Both the position numbers and the translations under genes were made by a program. 64,000 nt of DNA, taken from assembly GCF_000720765.1 (NCBI RefSeq), contig NZ_JODC01000008.1, forward strand, positions 1 to 64,000, in the 5' to 3' direction. Positions 1-8,606 of this stretch are shown in pieces. The DNA is from Streptomyces sp. NRRL S-646. Lineage in GTDB: Bacteria; Actinomycetota; Actinomycetes; Streptomycetales; Streptomycetaceae. The notes under the pieces were generated by a model that was not told the origin of the DNA, searched no databases, and saw only the letters and a list, made by a program, of their open reading frames with translations. The number at the start of each line of letters is the position of its first letter. Position 1 is the stretch's first letter.

Positions 1-121
1 GCTCGGCGAAGACGGCGCCGGCCGCCTCCATGATCGCGGCGCGGTTGCGTTCGGCGTCGGCGCGGCGGCCGCGCGGTGCGGGCTGTTCGGGTGCGGGGGG
101 CGGCTGGTCGGCGAGGGTCAC
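1..121 (-). CDS. TetR-family regulator, N-terminal part only
   Basis: Only about 40 codons lie inside the window; the rest runs off the left edge. From a GTG at 121 the minus strand reads a proline-rich leader followed by RGRRADAERNRAAIMEAAGAVFAE-like residues, which is the usual opening of a TetR DNA-binding domain (basic stretch, then helix 1). An ATG a few bases upstream is out of frame and stops at once, so GTG is the best start. The inverted repeat at 154-169 lies just upstream and is a plausible autoregulatory operator. The ligand and targets cannot be inferred from this fragment. Confidence 0.75.
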   Translation of the reverse strand, partial: MTLADQPPPAPEQPAPRGRRADAERNRAAIMEAAGAVFAE

Positions 122-153
122 GGCATTCAGGGTACAGCGAACTTCCAGCCTTG

Positions 154-169
154 CGGAGCAATCGCTCCG
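154..169. promoter_or_regulatory. Inverted repeat, probable TetR operator
   Basis: CGGAGC, four bases (AATC), then GCTCCG: perfect 6-bp arms, 33 bp upstream of the partial TetR start. Size and position fit a TetR operator; no binding evidence is available. Confidence 0.5.
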
Positions 170-219
170 GTTGTACCACACTCAAGGGGCAGCGGCGGAC
201 CGCACGGCTGTGCGTGGCG

Positions 220-618
220 TCAGCGTGCGAACTTTTCCCTGGCCGCCGGCGTGACGGGGGTGAAGAAGTTGACGAGGTTGCCGTCGGGGTCGCGGAACAG
301 CAGCGACCGGTTGCCCCAGGGCAACGTGGTGGGCTCGGTGACGAAGTCGGTGACGAAGCCGGTCAGGCTCTGGTGAACGCGGTCCACGTCGTCGACGAGG
401 AACTCGGTGATCACGCTGTGGTTGTCCGCCGGGCGGGCAGAGCCCGGGGCGAACAGCGGGACGGTGCGGGTGCCGGCGATCGCGAGGGTGGCGCCCGCGG
501 TCTTCAGCTCGGCGAAGTCCTCCGTGGCCCACGCCGCCCGCGCCCCTGTGGCTCGCTCGTAGAAGTCGACGAGGCGCGCCACGTCGCTGGTGATGATGCG
601 GATCGAGACGAAGTCCAT
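220..618 (-). CDS. VOC-family (glyoxalase/bleomycin-resistance-like) protein
   Basis: A 132-residue single-domain protein of the vicinal oxygen chelate fold. Visible family features are the opening strand MDFVSIRIITSDVARLVDFYE, where VOC proteins bind substrate after the first beta-alpha turn, and a C-terminal RDPDGNLVNFF motif at about residues 108-118, typical of lactoylglutathione-lyase-like members. The ATG at 618 is chosen because AAGGAG lies 7 bases upstream; the same frame is open far beyond but without homology. It is transcribed divergently from the WYL-domain regulator at 712, a common arrangement in which the regulator controls the VOC gene. The substrate is unknown. Confidence 0.88.
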   Translation of the reverse strand: MDFVSIRIITSDVARLVDFYERATGARAAWATEDFAELKTAGATLAIAGTRTVPLFAPGSARPADNHSVITEFLVDDVDRVHQSLTGFVTDFVTEPTTLPWGNRSLLFRDPDGNLVNFFTPVTPAAREKFAR

Positions 619-711
619 GGGAATCTCCTTGGCTGTGCTGGAGGCGTGCATGTCGCAGGCTAGGGGAAATAGTGGACAGAATCGGTCCTGTATTCGCGTT
701 AGGCTGCGAAC

Positions 712-1701
712 ATGCCTCGACCCACCGGCCGCGTGCTGACACTCCTGGAGCTGCTCCAGTCGGGCGGCACCCGGACCGTGGCCGAGCTCGCCGACCGGCT
801 CGGCGTCGAAGGGCGCACCGTGCGCCGGTATGTGGACCAGCTGATCGACCTGGACGTGCCCGTGGAATCGGTGCGCGGCCGCTACGGCGGGTACCGGCTT
901 GCCCCGGGGTACCGCTTGCCTCCGCTCATGCTCAGCGACGACGAGGCGCTGGCCGTGCTGCTCGGCCTGGTCGCCGGCCGCCGGGCAGGGCTGACGACGA
1001 CGGAGCGCACGGCAAACGAGACGGCATCGGCGAAGATCCGGCGGGTGCTGCCCAAGCACATCGCCCGCCGGCTCGACACGCTGCTGGAAGCTCTCGCCTT
1101 CACCGATGAGCCCGGCGAGTCGGACCACCCGGACGCCGGGCTCCTGCTCACCCTCGCCGATGCGGTGCGCCACCGCCGACCGGTCTCGATCCGCTACACC
1201 GACCGCGACGGACGGCGCAGCGAACGCACGCTGCACGCGTACGGGATCGTCGCCCATGCGGGCCGTTGGTACGTCACGGGCAAGGACGCCCAGGTCGGCG
1301 AGGACCGAACCTTCCGGCTCGATCGCATCGCAGACGCAAGGACCCTCCCCGGCTCGTTCGAGGCGCCTGTGGGTCCCGGTCCGGCACAGCGCGTGTTGTC
1401 AGGGTTCGCCACGGCCGAGTACCGGCATGAGGTGACCTTGCGGATCCACGGCACAGTTGAGCAGATCCGCGCCCACCTTCCCGCCGGCGTCGCGAGCCTG
1501 GAGGAGCACGAGCCCGCGGCCGGCGAGGACCCGGCGGCCGAGCGCTGGATGCGCGTCGAGCTGCGGGCGGAGCGGCTCGACTGGTTGCCTCGGATACTCG
1601 CCGCACTCGACCGGCCGTTCGTCATCGAGCGCCCCGCTGAACTCCGCGACCTCGTCATCGCGCTTGCCGATCGCCTCACGTCCTACGCCCGCCAAGCCTG
1701 A
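712..1701 (+). CDS. WYL-domain HTH transcriptional regulator
   Basis: A 329-residue regulator. Residues 1-60 form a DeoR/HTH_11-type winged helix (VLTLLELLQSGG, then TVAELADRLGVEGRTVRRYV). A middle WYL domain (about 145-215) carries the RYTDRDG and AHAGRWYVTGKD stretches, and a C-terminal WCX-like region follows to residue 325. WYL domains bind ligands such as nucleic-acid fragments or small metabolites; which one applies here cannot be seen. It is divergent from the VOC gene with a 93-bp gap that must hold both promoters. It likely represses or activates that neighbour and itself (inference from layout). Confidence 0.9.
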   Translation: MPRPTGRVLTLLELLQSGGTRTVAELADRLGVEGRTVRRYVDQLIDLDVPVESVRGRYGGYRLAPGYRLPPLMLSDDEALAVLLGLVAGRRAGLTTTERTANETASAKIRRVLPKHIARRLDTLLEALAFTDEPGESDHPDAGLLLTLADAVRHRRPVSIRYTDRDGRRSERTLHAYGIVAHAGRWYVTGKDAQVGEDRTFRLDRIADARTLPGSFEAPVGPGPAQRVLSGFATAEYRHEVTLRIHGTVEQIRAHLPAGVASLEEHEPAAGEDPAAERWMRVELRAERLDWLPRILAALDRPFVIERPAELRDLVIALADRLTSYARQA

Positions 1702-1710
1702 CAGTGAGGA

Positions 1711-1851
1711 ACTCCCGGATGCATTACGACCGCCGGCGCGCCTAGGGCAAACGCCACGCCAGGCCGTAACCGCCCTCGCTCGCCGCACAGTCAGCGTCTT
1801 GTGGGCCCTGATCCGAGACGGCCGCCTCTACGTAGTCGCCGCGCCTCAACC
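1711..1851 (+). pseudogene. IS110-type transposase C-terminal scar
   Basis: Directly after the WYL gene the sequence reads MHYDRRRA, then TAG, then GKRH. After a one-base shift it reads RQAVTALARRTVSVLWALIRDG. Together these match the C-terminal tail of IS110-family transposases (YDRKRAEGKRH..ALxxLARRRxxVLWAMLRDG). A stop has replaced the Glu codon and a frameshift separates the two parts, so this is a dead remnant. No element ends could be defined. Family assignment is from recalled consensus and is moderately sure. Confidence 0.55.
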
Positions 1852-2712
1852 CACCGGTGGGTCACCGCGGTCGTCCGACCGCCACAACCAGCGGAGGGCG
1901 TCGGGAAGCAGGACCCCGCCGTGGTTGGGGCTGTGGCCACCGTCGCCCAGGACGAGGCGGAAGTCGTAGCGGGCTTCTGCCAGTGCGGCCGCGACGCGCA
2001 GGTTGTTGGCGAGCCAGTTCGCCTCGGGTTCGTTCCAGCGCAGGTCACGGTGGCCCGCTTGCATGAAGATACGCAGCGGCTTGTGCGGGACGCGGGGGAT
2101 GAGTTCGGGGTATGGGTTGCCGCCTGGCATCTGGGTGAAGCTGGACAAGTACGCGATCACCCGGCGGAATTTGTCCGGGCGCAGCCAGGCTGCGGTAAAG
2201 GCGCAGTTGCCGCCGCTGCTGCCGCCGCAGATGCCCCACCGGTCGGGGTCCTCGACGATCGAATAGCGCTTCGTGACCTCTGGGATGATCTCTGCCAGGA
2301 GAAAGCGGACGTACCGGTCGTCGTAGGCGTCGTACTCGGTGTTGCGGTTCTTCGGATTCTCAGCATCTGGGAAGACGCCCGGGTCGACGAACAGGCCGAT
2401 GGTGATCGGGATGTCACCGCGGTGGACGAGATTGTCCAAAACGATCGTGCCTCGGACCTCCCCTTCAGGGTCCAGGTACCACCATCCGTCCTGGAACACC
2501 ATCAGCGACGCCGGTTCCGAAAGGTCGTACCGGGCGGGCACGTGTACCCAGAACTTCCGTGAGGTTCCCGGGTAGATCGCGCTGTCGCTCCAGTCGAACT
2601 CGATCGTCTCGCCGGCCGGTACGCCAGGCTGCACGGCGGAGTCGGGGCCATGGGCATAGCGCACGTCTGACAGCTGAATCGGGAGCGGCTGGTAGGGCAC
2701 CTCGATCGTCAC
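1846..2712 (-). CDS. Esterase of the enterochelin-esterase / esterase D family
   Basis: An alpha/beta-hydrolase of about 288 residues. The nucleophile elbow is GICGGSSGGNCAF (GxSxG-like, serine in GGSSGG) and a C-terminal DGGHSPNHGG stretch carries the likely catalytic His. The N-terminal third (RKFWVHVPARYD...LMVFQDGWWYLD) matches the esterase D/Fes fold (PF00756). There is no signal peptide, so it is probably cytoplasmic. The start is uncertain: GTG at 2712 has no good ribosome site, and the frame stays open to 2847. The substrate is unknown; carbohydrate esters or siderophore esters are family possibilities. Confidence 0.82.
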   Translation of the reverse strand: MTIEVPYQPLPIQLSDVRYAHGPDSAVQPGVPAGETIEFDWSDSAIYPGTSRKFWVHVPARYDLSEPASLMVFQDGWWYLDPEGEVRGTIVLDNLVHRGDIPITIGLFVDPGVFPDAENPKNRNTEYDAYDDRYVRFLLAEIIPEVTKRYSIVEDPDRWGICGGSSGGNCAFTAAWLRPDKFRRVIAYLSSFTQMPGGNPYPELIPRVPHKPLRIFMQAGHRDLRWNEPEANWLANNLRVAAALAEARYDFRLVLGDGGHSPNHGGVLLPDALRWLWRSDDRGDPPVG

Positions 2713-3049
2713 GCGGCCCAACCTAGGAAGGATCAGGAACGATCTCAACGGGGTTTGTGAACACCGCGATGCCGGACGCCCGCAACTACTGCGCCGAGGT
2801 GTCGCGCGAGTAGCGGCGGCGCAGTGCGCGCAGCTTGGCCGCGACACGGAGATTGGTGCTGTGGAAGCGGGGGTCGCCGGCGGCTACCCGTACATCCTCC
2901 GTGATCGGTCAACGTCATGATGCTGCCATCCCGCCCGCCGTCGCCTCCAATGCGCCGACCTGGAGCCGGCCGCGAGCTTCCCGATGCCCGACGGGGAGGA
3001 AGTGCGGCCTGTCGTCGAGCGCTGACCCGGGCGGGGCTGCCGCCAGGCG
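2713..3049. other. Intergenic stretch without an intact gene
   Basis: No complete gene is supported here. On the minus strand at about 2786-2907 a short frame with strong G/C third positions reads GDPRFHSTNLRVAAKLRALR and stops. It looks like the end of a lost coding sequence that I do not recognise. Confidence 0.4.
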
Positions 3050-3236
3050 GGCATCCACAGCGCCGTCACCCTGATCGAACAGGCCGCCGCGCCGCGCCGC
3101 CCGGGCCGCTACCACCTCTTACACGCCACCCGGGGCAGCCCTGCAGCGAGCCCTCGGCCGCACCGACCAGGCCCTGAAGCTCACCATCAATCCGGCCCAA
3201 CGCCCCCTGCCCGCCACGCGATTGCACCCACCGAGG
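3050..3236 (+). pseudogene. ECF sigma factor (DUF6596/SigL-like) C-terminal scar
   Basis: One frame reads SAVTLIEQAAAPRRPGRYHL and ends in LHATRG. After a one-base shift near 3135 the reading continues as ALQRALGRTDQALKLTINPA, then QRPLPATRL. The joined sequence matches the TPR-like tail of long ECF sigma factors (YHLLHATRAELLRRLGR...LTxNPAERALLxxRL). The sigma-2 and sigma-4 DNA-binding regions are absent, so nothing functional remains. The frameshift plus the missing 5' two-thirds show decay by deletion. Confidence 0.55.
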
Positions 3237-3261
3237 GCCTCCACTGACTTTGGGGCTGCGG

Positions 3262-4497
3262 TCAGAACCAGTGCAGGCAGTGCGGGGAGCGCTCGGCGCG
3301 GAAGAGAGTGTCGGCGAGGGCGGCCGCGCCCGGGCGGTGGGCCTGGATGTGTCCCGCACGTACGAGCGTGCTCGGGGCGGTGCCGCCGAGGTAGATCGAA
3401 CCGAGGTCGCTCGCGTCCAGGGACAGATCGGGCTCCCGGTCCGTGGGGACGCATTCGGCTTTGCTGTCGCGCACCGTCAGCAGGTAGCGGCCGTGCTCAC
3501 CGAGGAACGGGTCGTCGACGTCGAGGACGAGCTCGCCGTCCATGGACCAGCCGCGCGCGGTCAGCGCTCGCGGGACGTCCAGCAGCCGTACCCAGAGCCA
3601 GTCGGTGTCGTTGCTGACCTGGCCGGCGCGGAAGTCCGCAAGCTGCCAGCGCAGCGGATTGTCGGGCGGGATGTGCTTGAACACCACCTGACGGACCAGG
3701 TCGTGTCCGAGCACGAACCGGGCCAGGGCCGTGAAGACGGCGTCGTCGGTGGCGATGGTCTCGTCGACCGTCAAGGCGTCGCCTTCGCCGATTGCATAGC
3801 TGGCGTACCCGTCCGGGACGCCCTCGGCGTCACGGTGGACGGCCACGTAGCGCGGCGCCGGAGAGATGGGGGGCTGCCCCGCGCCCGAGGCCCACCAGCG
3901 GTGCGGCCTGGACAGCGCACCGGGCTGGGCGCGGCGGTAACGGTCGTAGACCTCCTCCAGGATCTCGCCGCACTCGGCCCGCCGCAGCAGCTCGACCGAG
4001 CCGGTGTCCCGACCGGTCGCCGGTGCCTCGGCCGTTCCGTGTGCCCGGGGGAGGGCGAGGGCGGCCTGGTGGCGCGGCACCGTCAGCCGCTGTGTGTAGG
4101 TGGCCGGCCCGTAGCCGAACCTGCGGTAGATCACGGCCTCGGAGGCCAGCAGTACGGAGAGGAACTCCCCTCGGGCCCGCAGTTCGGTGAGCTGATGCCG
4201 CATCAGCGCGGTGAGCACGCCCTTGCGTCGGTGCGAGGGCAGGACGCCGACGGCGGTCACCCCCGCGGCCGGGGCGAGGATCTCACCGGGCAGCGTGAGC
4301 TCGAAGGAGTACGCGCCCGCGGTGCCGACGGGCCGTCCGTCCGCCGTAACGGCGAGCAGGTTGCGGTCCATTTCGAGCGCCGCCCACCACACTCCGCCGC
4401 CGCCCTCGGCCGGGGTTTCCGGGAAGCGCCCGAACGCGGCATACATGGTGTCGACGAAGACGTCGAAGTCCTGGTCGGTCGTGGAACGGATCTCCAT
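3262..4497 (-). CDS. Eis-like GNAT N-acetyltransferase
   Basis: 411 residues, the size of Eis-family enzymes, which fuse a GNAT domain, a degenerate second GNAT domain and a C-terminal SCP2-like domain. The acetyl-CoA loop is visible at about residues 80-100 (TAVGVLPSHRRKGVLTALM), followed by AVIYRRFGYGPAT, which holds the Tyr used as general acid in Eis. The protein ends in HWF; in Eis the terminal carboxylate acts as catalytic base. The family acetylates aminoglycosides and other amines. Whether this copy confers resistance cannot be said. It is monocistronic on the minus strand. Confidence 0.9.
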   Translation of the reverse strand: MEIRSTTDQDFDVFVDTMYAAFGRFPETPAEGGGGVWWAALEMDRNLLAVTADGRPVGTAGAYSFELTLPGEILAPAAGVTAVGVLPSHRRKGVLTALMRHQLTELRARGEFLSVLLASEAVIYRRFGYGPATYTQRLTVPRHQAALALPRAHGTAEAPATGRDTGSVELLRRAECGEILEEVYDRYRRAQPGALSRPHRWWASGAGQPPISPAPRYVAVHRDAEGVPDGYASYAIGEGDALTVDETIATDDAVFTALARFVLGHDLVRQVVFKHIPPDNPLRWQLADFRAGQVSNDTDWLWVRLLDVPRALTARGWSMDGELVLDVDDPFLGEHGRYLLTVRDSKAECVPTDREPDLSLDASDLGSIYLGGTAPSTLVRAGHIQAHRPGAAALADTLFRAERSPHCLHWF

Positions 4498-4733
4498 TGG
4501 TGCCGCTGCCTCCCCGGGCTACCGGCACCACGACCCGCGGTGCCCCGCCACAGTGCAACGCCGAGGCGTCGCCGGGTCAAACGAATTACGGCCGGGCCTG
4601 CGGCCGTTCAGATCTGTTGGCGATCCTCAAAGCGGTCGGCATGATGCCGGTGACCGGAGCCCTGCGCGGTCTCGACGGCCCGTGCACGTCTCACGGTCAC
4701 CGGCGTGCTGTCGCGCCGGAAGGCGCGGTCCAC

Positions 4734-5168
4734 CTATGCGGCTTGGGTGAGTTCGGCGCGGCCGAACAGGAGCGCGTAGCCGGAGGGAAGCCGGCGCAGG
4801 ATGCGGGTCACGAGGTCGCGGCCGGCATAGGCCGAGACGGCGGAGAAGACGGATCCGGTGTCCCAGCGGGTGGTGGCCAGGGCGGCGCCGGTACGGGCGG
4901 AGAGGTCCTTGACGAAGGCCCAGCCGGTCAGTGGCCGGATGTCGGGGATCTGGGCGGTGAGGATGCGTGCGGCCTCGAGGGGGAGGCGGCCGGCGAGTTC
5001 GACGCGTTCGTCGCCGGTCAGCTGGCGTCCCAGCCCGGCGAGGACGAGGCGGACGGCCTCCTCGGCCTTCTCGCGGGTGGGGTAGGCGCCGTCGTAGCGG
5101 ACCTTTTCCAGCATGTGTTCGTACGCCCTTCCATAGGGCTGCTGGAGCGGTGCGCTGTGGTCGGACAT
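4734..5168 (-). CDS. DUF2267 protein (downstream copy)
   Basis: About 144 residues of one DUF2267 domain: AYEHMLEKVRYDGAYPTREK, AVRLVLAGLGRQLTGDERVE and LPSGYALLFGRAE are the conserved blocks. An ATG at 5168 directly follows an alternative GTG at 5171, with AAAGG upstream; ATG is preferred. It is the last gene of an apparent minus-strand set hsp20 (5737), DUF2267 (5239) and this one, with short gaps. DUF2267 genes often sit near stress genes in actinobacteria, but no biochemical role is known to me. Confidence 0.85.
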   Translation of the reverse strand: MSDHSAPLQQPYGRAYEHMLEKVRYDGAYPTREKAEEAVRLVLAGLGRQLTGDERVELAGRLPLEAARILTAQIPDIRPLTGWAFVKDLSARTGAALATTRWDTGSVFSAVSAYAGRDLVTRILRRLPSGYALLFGRAELTQAA

Positions 5169-5238
5169 CACTGCGGTGGTTGCCTTTCTGTCACCGGGGT
5201 CGTGGTGGCCGGCTGTGCGGCCACCGGTGGGTGGGTGG

Positions 5239-5634
5239 TCAGGTGGGCTGAAGGCGGCCGAAGAGCGCGTCGTAGCCCGCTGGGAGTTGGAGCAGGATCT
5301 CTTTGAGGAGGTCGTCGCCGACGGCGTCGGCGGCCGTGGACAGGACGGCGCCGACGTCCCAGGCGGCGGTCTGTTCGGTCGCCCCTTCGATCCAGGCGGC
5401 GGTCGCGCGCACGAACCGCTCCGGGGGCAGCGGTTCGGCGCTCTGCAGCGGATTGAGCAGGATCAGGGCGAAGTCTTCCGGCAGACGCGCCGCCAGCCGG
5501 GCGCGTACCTCGCCGACCAGGTGTGCGCCCAGCAGGGCGAGCACCACGCGGGCCGCGCGGTCGGCCTCCTGCAAGGTGGCGTACTCACCGCGTTCCTTCA
5601 CATGGTTGAGGAACGCTTCGCGTCGCACAGTCAT
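5239..5634 (-). CDS. DUF2267 protein (upstream copy)
   Basis: 131 residues from the ATG at 5634, with a GGAAGGG purine run upstream; the open frame extends a little further without homology. It shares the family layout with the copy 70 bp downstream: an N-terminal FLNHVKERGEYATLQEADRA helix pair, a central VVLALLGAHLVGEVRARLAA block and a terminal LPAGYDALFGRLQ. The two are divergent in sequence, suggesting an old duplication. It lies just downstream of hsp20 on the same strand, consistent with a shared stress-inducible transcript (inference). Confidence 0.85.
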   Translation of the reverse strand: MTVRREAFLNHVKERGEYATLQEADRAARVVLALLGAHLVGEVRARLAARLPEDFALILLNPLQSAEPLPPERFVRATAAWIEGATEQTAAWDVGAVLSTAADAVGDDLLKEILLQLPAGYDALFGRLQPT

Positions 5635-5736
5635 GTCGGGCGCCACCCTTCCTCGGTCCACGGGGAACGGAGGACAGGCCCTGGGGGGAGATCAGGTACC
5701 TGTCCTCCGCCGTTGTTCAGCCTTCGGCCGTCCGGC

Positions 5737-6168
5737 TCAGCCGGAGATCTCCTTGCGGCCGGATCCGACGCCGATGGTGATCTTGCGGGGCTTGGCGCGC
5801 TCGGCGATCGGAATGCGCAGGGTGAGCACGCCTGCCTCGTAGTCGGCCTGGATGTGCTCGGTGTCCAGCGTGTCCGCCAGCACGAGCTGGCGCGAGAAGA
5901 CGCCGAGCGGCCGTTCCGACAGCTCCATCTGTACGTCGTCGGCCTTCGTCACGGGCCGGCGCTCGGCCTTGACGGTCAGCATGTTCCGTTCGACGTCGAT
6001 GTCGATCGCGTCCGCGCTGACGCCGGGGACGTCGAAGGCCACCACGTACTCGTCACCCTCGCGGTAGGCGTCCATCGGCATGGGGGACGGCCGCGACCAG
6101 GTGCCCGGGCCCATCAGCTGCTGCGCCAGCCGGTCCAGCTCACGGAAGGGGTCAGTGCGCATCAACAT
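5737..6168 (-). CDS. Hsp20/alpha-crystallin small heat-shock protein
   Basis: A 143-residue holdase chaperone that keeps unfolding proteins soluble. It starts [18 protein letters not shown], followed by an alpha-crystallin domain (about residues 40-130: [58 protein letters not shown]). The IPI pocket-binding motif lies near the end and the C-terminus is GRKEISG. ATG 6168 has GGAGGTG about 9 bases upstream. The gene is divergent from an HSP18-type regulator; two tandem palindromes lie 68-110 bp upstream of this start, so repression at normal temperature by that neighbour is the obvious hypothesis. Confidence 0.93.
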   Translation of the reverse strand: MLMRTDPFRELDRLAQQLMGPGTWSRPSPMPMDAYREGDEYVVAFDVPGVSADAIDIDVERNMLTVKAERRPVTKADDVQMELSERPLGVFSRQLVLADTLDTEHIQADYEAGVLTLRIPIAERAKPRKITIGVGSGRKEISG

Positions 6169-6235
6169 CGGAAAACACCTCCAGGAAGGTTCAGGCAGTT
6201 GCTGCCAATGCGCCTCACTGAAACCGTTGTACCAT

Positions 6236-6278
6236 GTCATCCAATGGATGACAAACATGGTGTCGTCCAAAGGATGAC
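6236..6278. promoter_or_regulatory. Two tandem palindromes between hsp20 and the HSP18-type regulator
   Basis: Copy 1 is GTCATCC-AAT-GGATGAC (6236-6252, perfect 7-bp arms). Copy 2 is GTCGTCC-AAA-GGATGAC (6262-6278, one mismatch between arms). Their centres are 26 bp apart. Copy 2 lies 17 bp before the + strand start codon. They are strong operator candidates for the divergent pair. They are not the CIRCE or HAIR heat-shock motifs. Confidence 0.65.
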
Positions 6279-6295
6279 CAACTGAGGAGGTGCCC

Positions 6296-6964
6296 ATGAC
6301 CCAGGCTGACCAGCCGGCATCGTCCGGTATCGGAGCGCCGAGCCCGGCGTCGTTCCTGGCCGCCGCGGCAGCTCTGCACGCCATAGACGATGCCCTGCAG
6401 GCCGCCAGGCACGAGGACCACGACACCGCCGACACCCAGGACGTCGCCCCGGAGAAGGCCCTGGCCTCGCTTCTGCTGCTGCGGCAGGTACGCGAGCAGC
6501 TCGCCGAATGGGAAACCGGCCTGATCGAAACCGCCCGCCAGGCGGGTGCCAGCTGGGCCGACCTCGCCCACCCCCTCGGTGTCTCCAGCCGCCAGGCCGC
6601 CGAGCGACGCTATCTGCGGGGCCGGCCCGGTCCCGAAGGAACCACCGGCGAACAACGAGTCCAGGCCACCCGCGAGCGCCGCGCCGCCGAGCGCACGACC
6701 GCCGCCTGGGCCCGCCGCAACGCAGCCGACCTGCGCCGCATCGCCGGCCAGATCAGCGCCCTCACCGACCTGCCCACCGCGGCCCGCAGCCCGCTCGGCC
6801 AACTTCACGCGGCCCTCGCCCACGACGACCCCGCCGCCCTCATCCACCCCCTCAACGCAACCCGCCCCCATCTCACCCCCGACCACCCCGACCTCGCCGC
6901 CCAGCTCGATGCCCTGGCCAACTCCGCCACGGACCCGGCAGCCCCTGGGCGTTCGAAGCGGTAG
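6296..6964 (+). CDS. HSP18-type transcriptional regulator
   Basis: 222 residues, encoded back to back with hsp20, an arrangement I recall for Streptomyces proteins named HSP18 transcriptional regulator. The centre holds a helix-turn-helix-like segment at about residues 83-110 ([20 protein letters not shown], then AERRYLRG), preceded by a helical region with [20 protein letters not shown]. The C-terminal half is rich in Ala/Arg/Pro and predicted helices. ATG 6296 is preferred over GTG 6290 because GAGGAGG ends 5 bases before it. It probably binds the palindromes in its own promoter and represses hsp20; this is inference. Confidence 0.75.
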   Translation: MTQADQPASSGIGAPSPASFLAAAAALHAIDDALQAARHEDHDTADTQDVAPEKALASLLLLRQVREQLAEWETGLIETARQAGASWADLAHPLGVSSRQAAERRYLRGRPGPEGTTGEQRVQATRERRAAERTTAAWARRNAADLRRIAGQISALTDLPTAARSPLGQLHAALAHDDPAALIHPLNATRPHLTPDHPDLAAQLDALANSATDPAAPGRSKR

Positions 6965-7232
6965 TCGGCGGCGATCTCGGCTGACATCTGAGCAGCGTGA
7001 TCGCCACACACAGCCGCCCCACCCCGGCGACGATCCGGCAGCTGAACCGGATCCGGGATCGGTCATGTGATCAGGCGGCTTCCGGCATCACGAGGCCGTG
7101 GGCGACGACGCGCCGTGCGCCGGCACGGTTCTTGCGACAGAGAGCTGCCGGGCCGGGCGGCTTGCAGCCGCGCGCGGACCACGCCGTACACCCCCCGGTG
7201 GCGCGAGCGGGCAGCCACGCGGCAGACGGACG

Positions 7233-8606
7233 CTAGTTCCGGCTCAGCGTCCGGGTCACCCCCGCCACGACCGCCGTCGTCAGGATCCAGCCGATGGCGA
7301 TCAACGCGTACGCCAGACCCTGTACGCCGCCCTGTGCCCAGTGCCAGTGGTCGCGCTGGCCGAGGCCGCCGATCGGCACCAGCAGGTCAAGGGTGTAGGC
7401 GACCGGGTTGAACGGCGTGTCCTCGCCCTTCGTGTTCGCCACGGGGTTGTGTGCCGAGAACACGAGCGAGCCGACGAGCGTGAGCAGCGCCAGCCAGATT
7501 CCTGCGATCCACGGGCGGTAGCCGTATCCGACGGTTGAGTCGAGCAGCCAGCCCCAGGCTCTGCCCGCCGGGCCCAGTGTCGCCCGTCGGTGCCGCTCCC
7601 GCACGAGCAGCACCTGCCGTGCCTCGTCCTCGTGCCCGCATCTGCGGTAGTGGGAGGCGAGTTGCTCGTACGGCTGCGGGACGTAGACGGGCTGGTGGCG
7701 CAGCCACGCCAGCCGGTTCTCGACGTCCTCGCGCCGGGTGGGTGCCGTCTCGCCGAGCCAGCCGTACGTCAGTCCGTCCAGGCCCAGCGTCTTCGGCCAG
7801 GTCGACGGGTGGTCCTGGATACGGTCCGCGTGCGCGTTGCGCAGGTTCACGCCGCCCGCGGGCCGGTACCGGAAGCGCAGGTCGAGCGCCCCGGCCTGCA
7901 TCCCCACGCACATCAACGACGTGCCGGAGCCGAGCAGTTCGGCATCGTCGAAGGTCAGCAGGTCCTCTATCCGTACGCTGCGCAGCCGCACCCTGCCGTC
8001 GGTCGTGAATCCCCGTGACAGCCGTACGGTCGACGCCTTGAGCATGTCCCCGTGGAAGGCGAAGGCGTCCGGCGCGCCCACCGTGATCCGTGCCCCGCGC
8101 ATCCACAGCCCCCCCGGCAACTCGGCCCCGGGGAAGCTGACTTCGCCTTCTGCGACGAATCCGTCCTCACAGAACACCCCGCCCCGCATCACCAGGCCAC
8201 CGGCGTCCACCGCCATCCGTCCCGGCGCGATCAGCCGTGCCCCGTCGAGCCGCAGCGCTCCCGCGATGTCCGCGTGCACGAGTTCGAGAGCGTGCTGCCC
8301 GTCCCCGCCGATGGTCGAGCGGCGCAGGTCAAGTCGTCCGCCGAACTGTGCCGTGGGCGCCCGGAAGCCGGGCAGCGTGCAGTCGACGACGCTCACCCCG
8401 AGCGTCGTCGTCCCCTCCAGGCTGACGGCCTCGTCGAACCGGCACCCCTCGAACCGCACGGACCGCCTGATCTCCGCCCCGTCCAGCAGCAGTGCCCCGG
8501 TGACGTGGGCACCGCGCAGGATGTACGGCTCGGCTCCGGCGGCCTCGTCGAGGATCTCCTGCCTGACGCGCTCCGCGTCGACAGTCCGGTCGGGCTCAGG
8601 CGACAC
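7233..8606 (-). CDS. Membrane-anchored pentapeptide-like repeat protein (often named membrane-associated oxidoreductase)
   Basis: 457 residues. About the first 270 are a right-handed repeat array resembling pentapeptide/bactofilin-like turns (ALLLDGAEIRRSVRFEGCRF, DLRRSTIGG, ALRLDGARL, GLWMRGARI). A charged helical stretch follows (YEQLASHYRRCGHEDEARQV), then two transmembrane helices near the C-terminus (WIAGIWLALLTLVGSLVF and GLAYALIAIGWILTTAVV). Actinobacterial homologues carry an oxidoreductase label, but I see no dinucleotide or metal motif, so a redox role is unsupported here. The start is GTG 8606 without a clear ribosome site; it overlaps the end of the small frame at 8596-8793. Confidence 0.7.
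   Translation of the reverse strand: MSPEPDRTVDAERVRQEILDEAAGAEPYILRGAHVTGALLLDGAEIRRSVRFEGCRFDEAVSLEGTTTLGVSVVDCTLPGFRAPTAQFGGRLDLRRSTIGGDGQHALELVHADIAGALRLDGARLIAPGRMAVDAGGLVMRGGVFCEDGFVAEGEVSFPGAELPGGLWMRGARITVGAPDAFAFHGDMLKASTVRLSRGFTTDGRVRLRSVRIEDLLTFDDAELLGSGTSLMCVGMQAGALDLRFRYRPAGGVNLRNAHADRIQDHPSTWPKTLGLDGLTYGWLGETAPTRREDVENRLAWLRHQPVYVPQPYEQLASHYRRCGHEDEARQVLLVRERHRRATLGPAGRAWGWLLDSTVGYGYRPWIAGIWLALLTLVGSLVFSAHNPVANTKGEDTPFNPVAYTLDLLVPIGGLGQRDHWHWAQGGVQGLAYALIAIGWILTTAVVAGVTRTLSRN

Noticed and set aside
3250..4644. A 464-codon plus-strand frame
   Set aside because: Antisense shadow of the Eis-like acetyltransferase.
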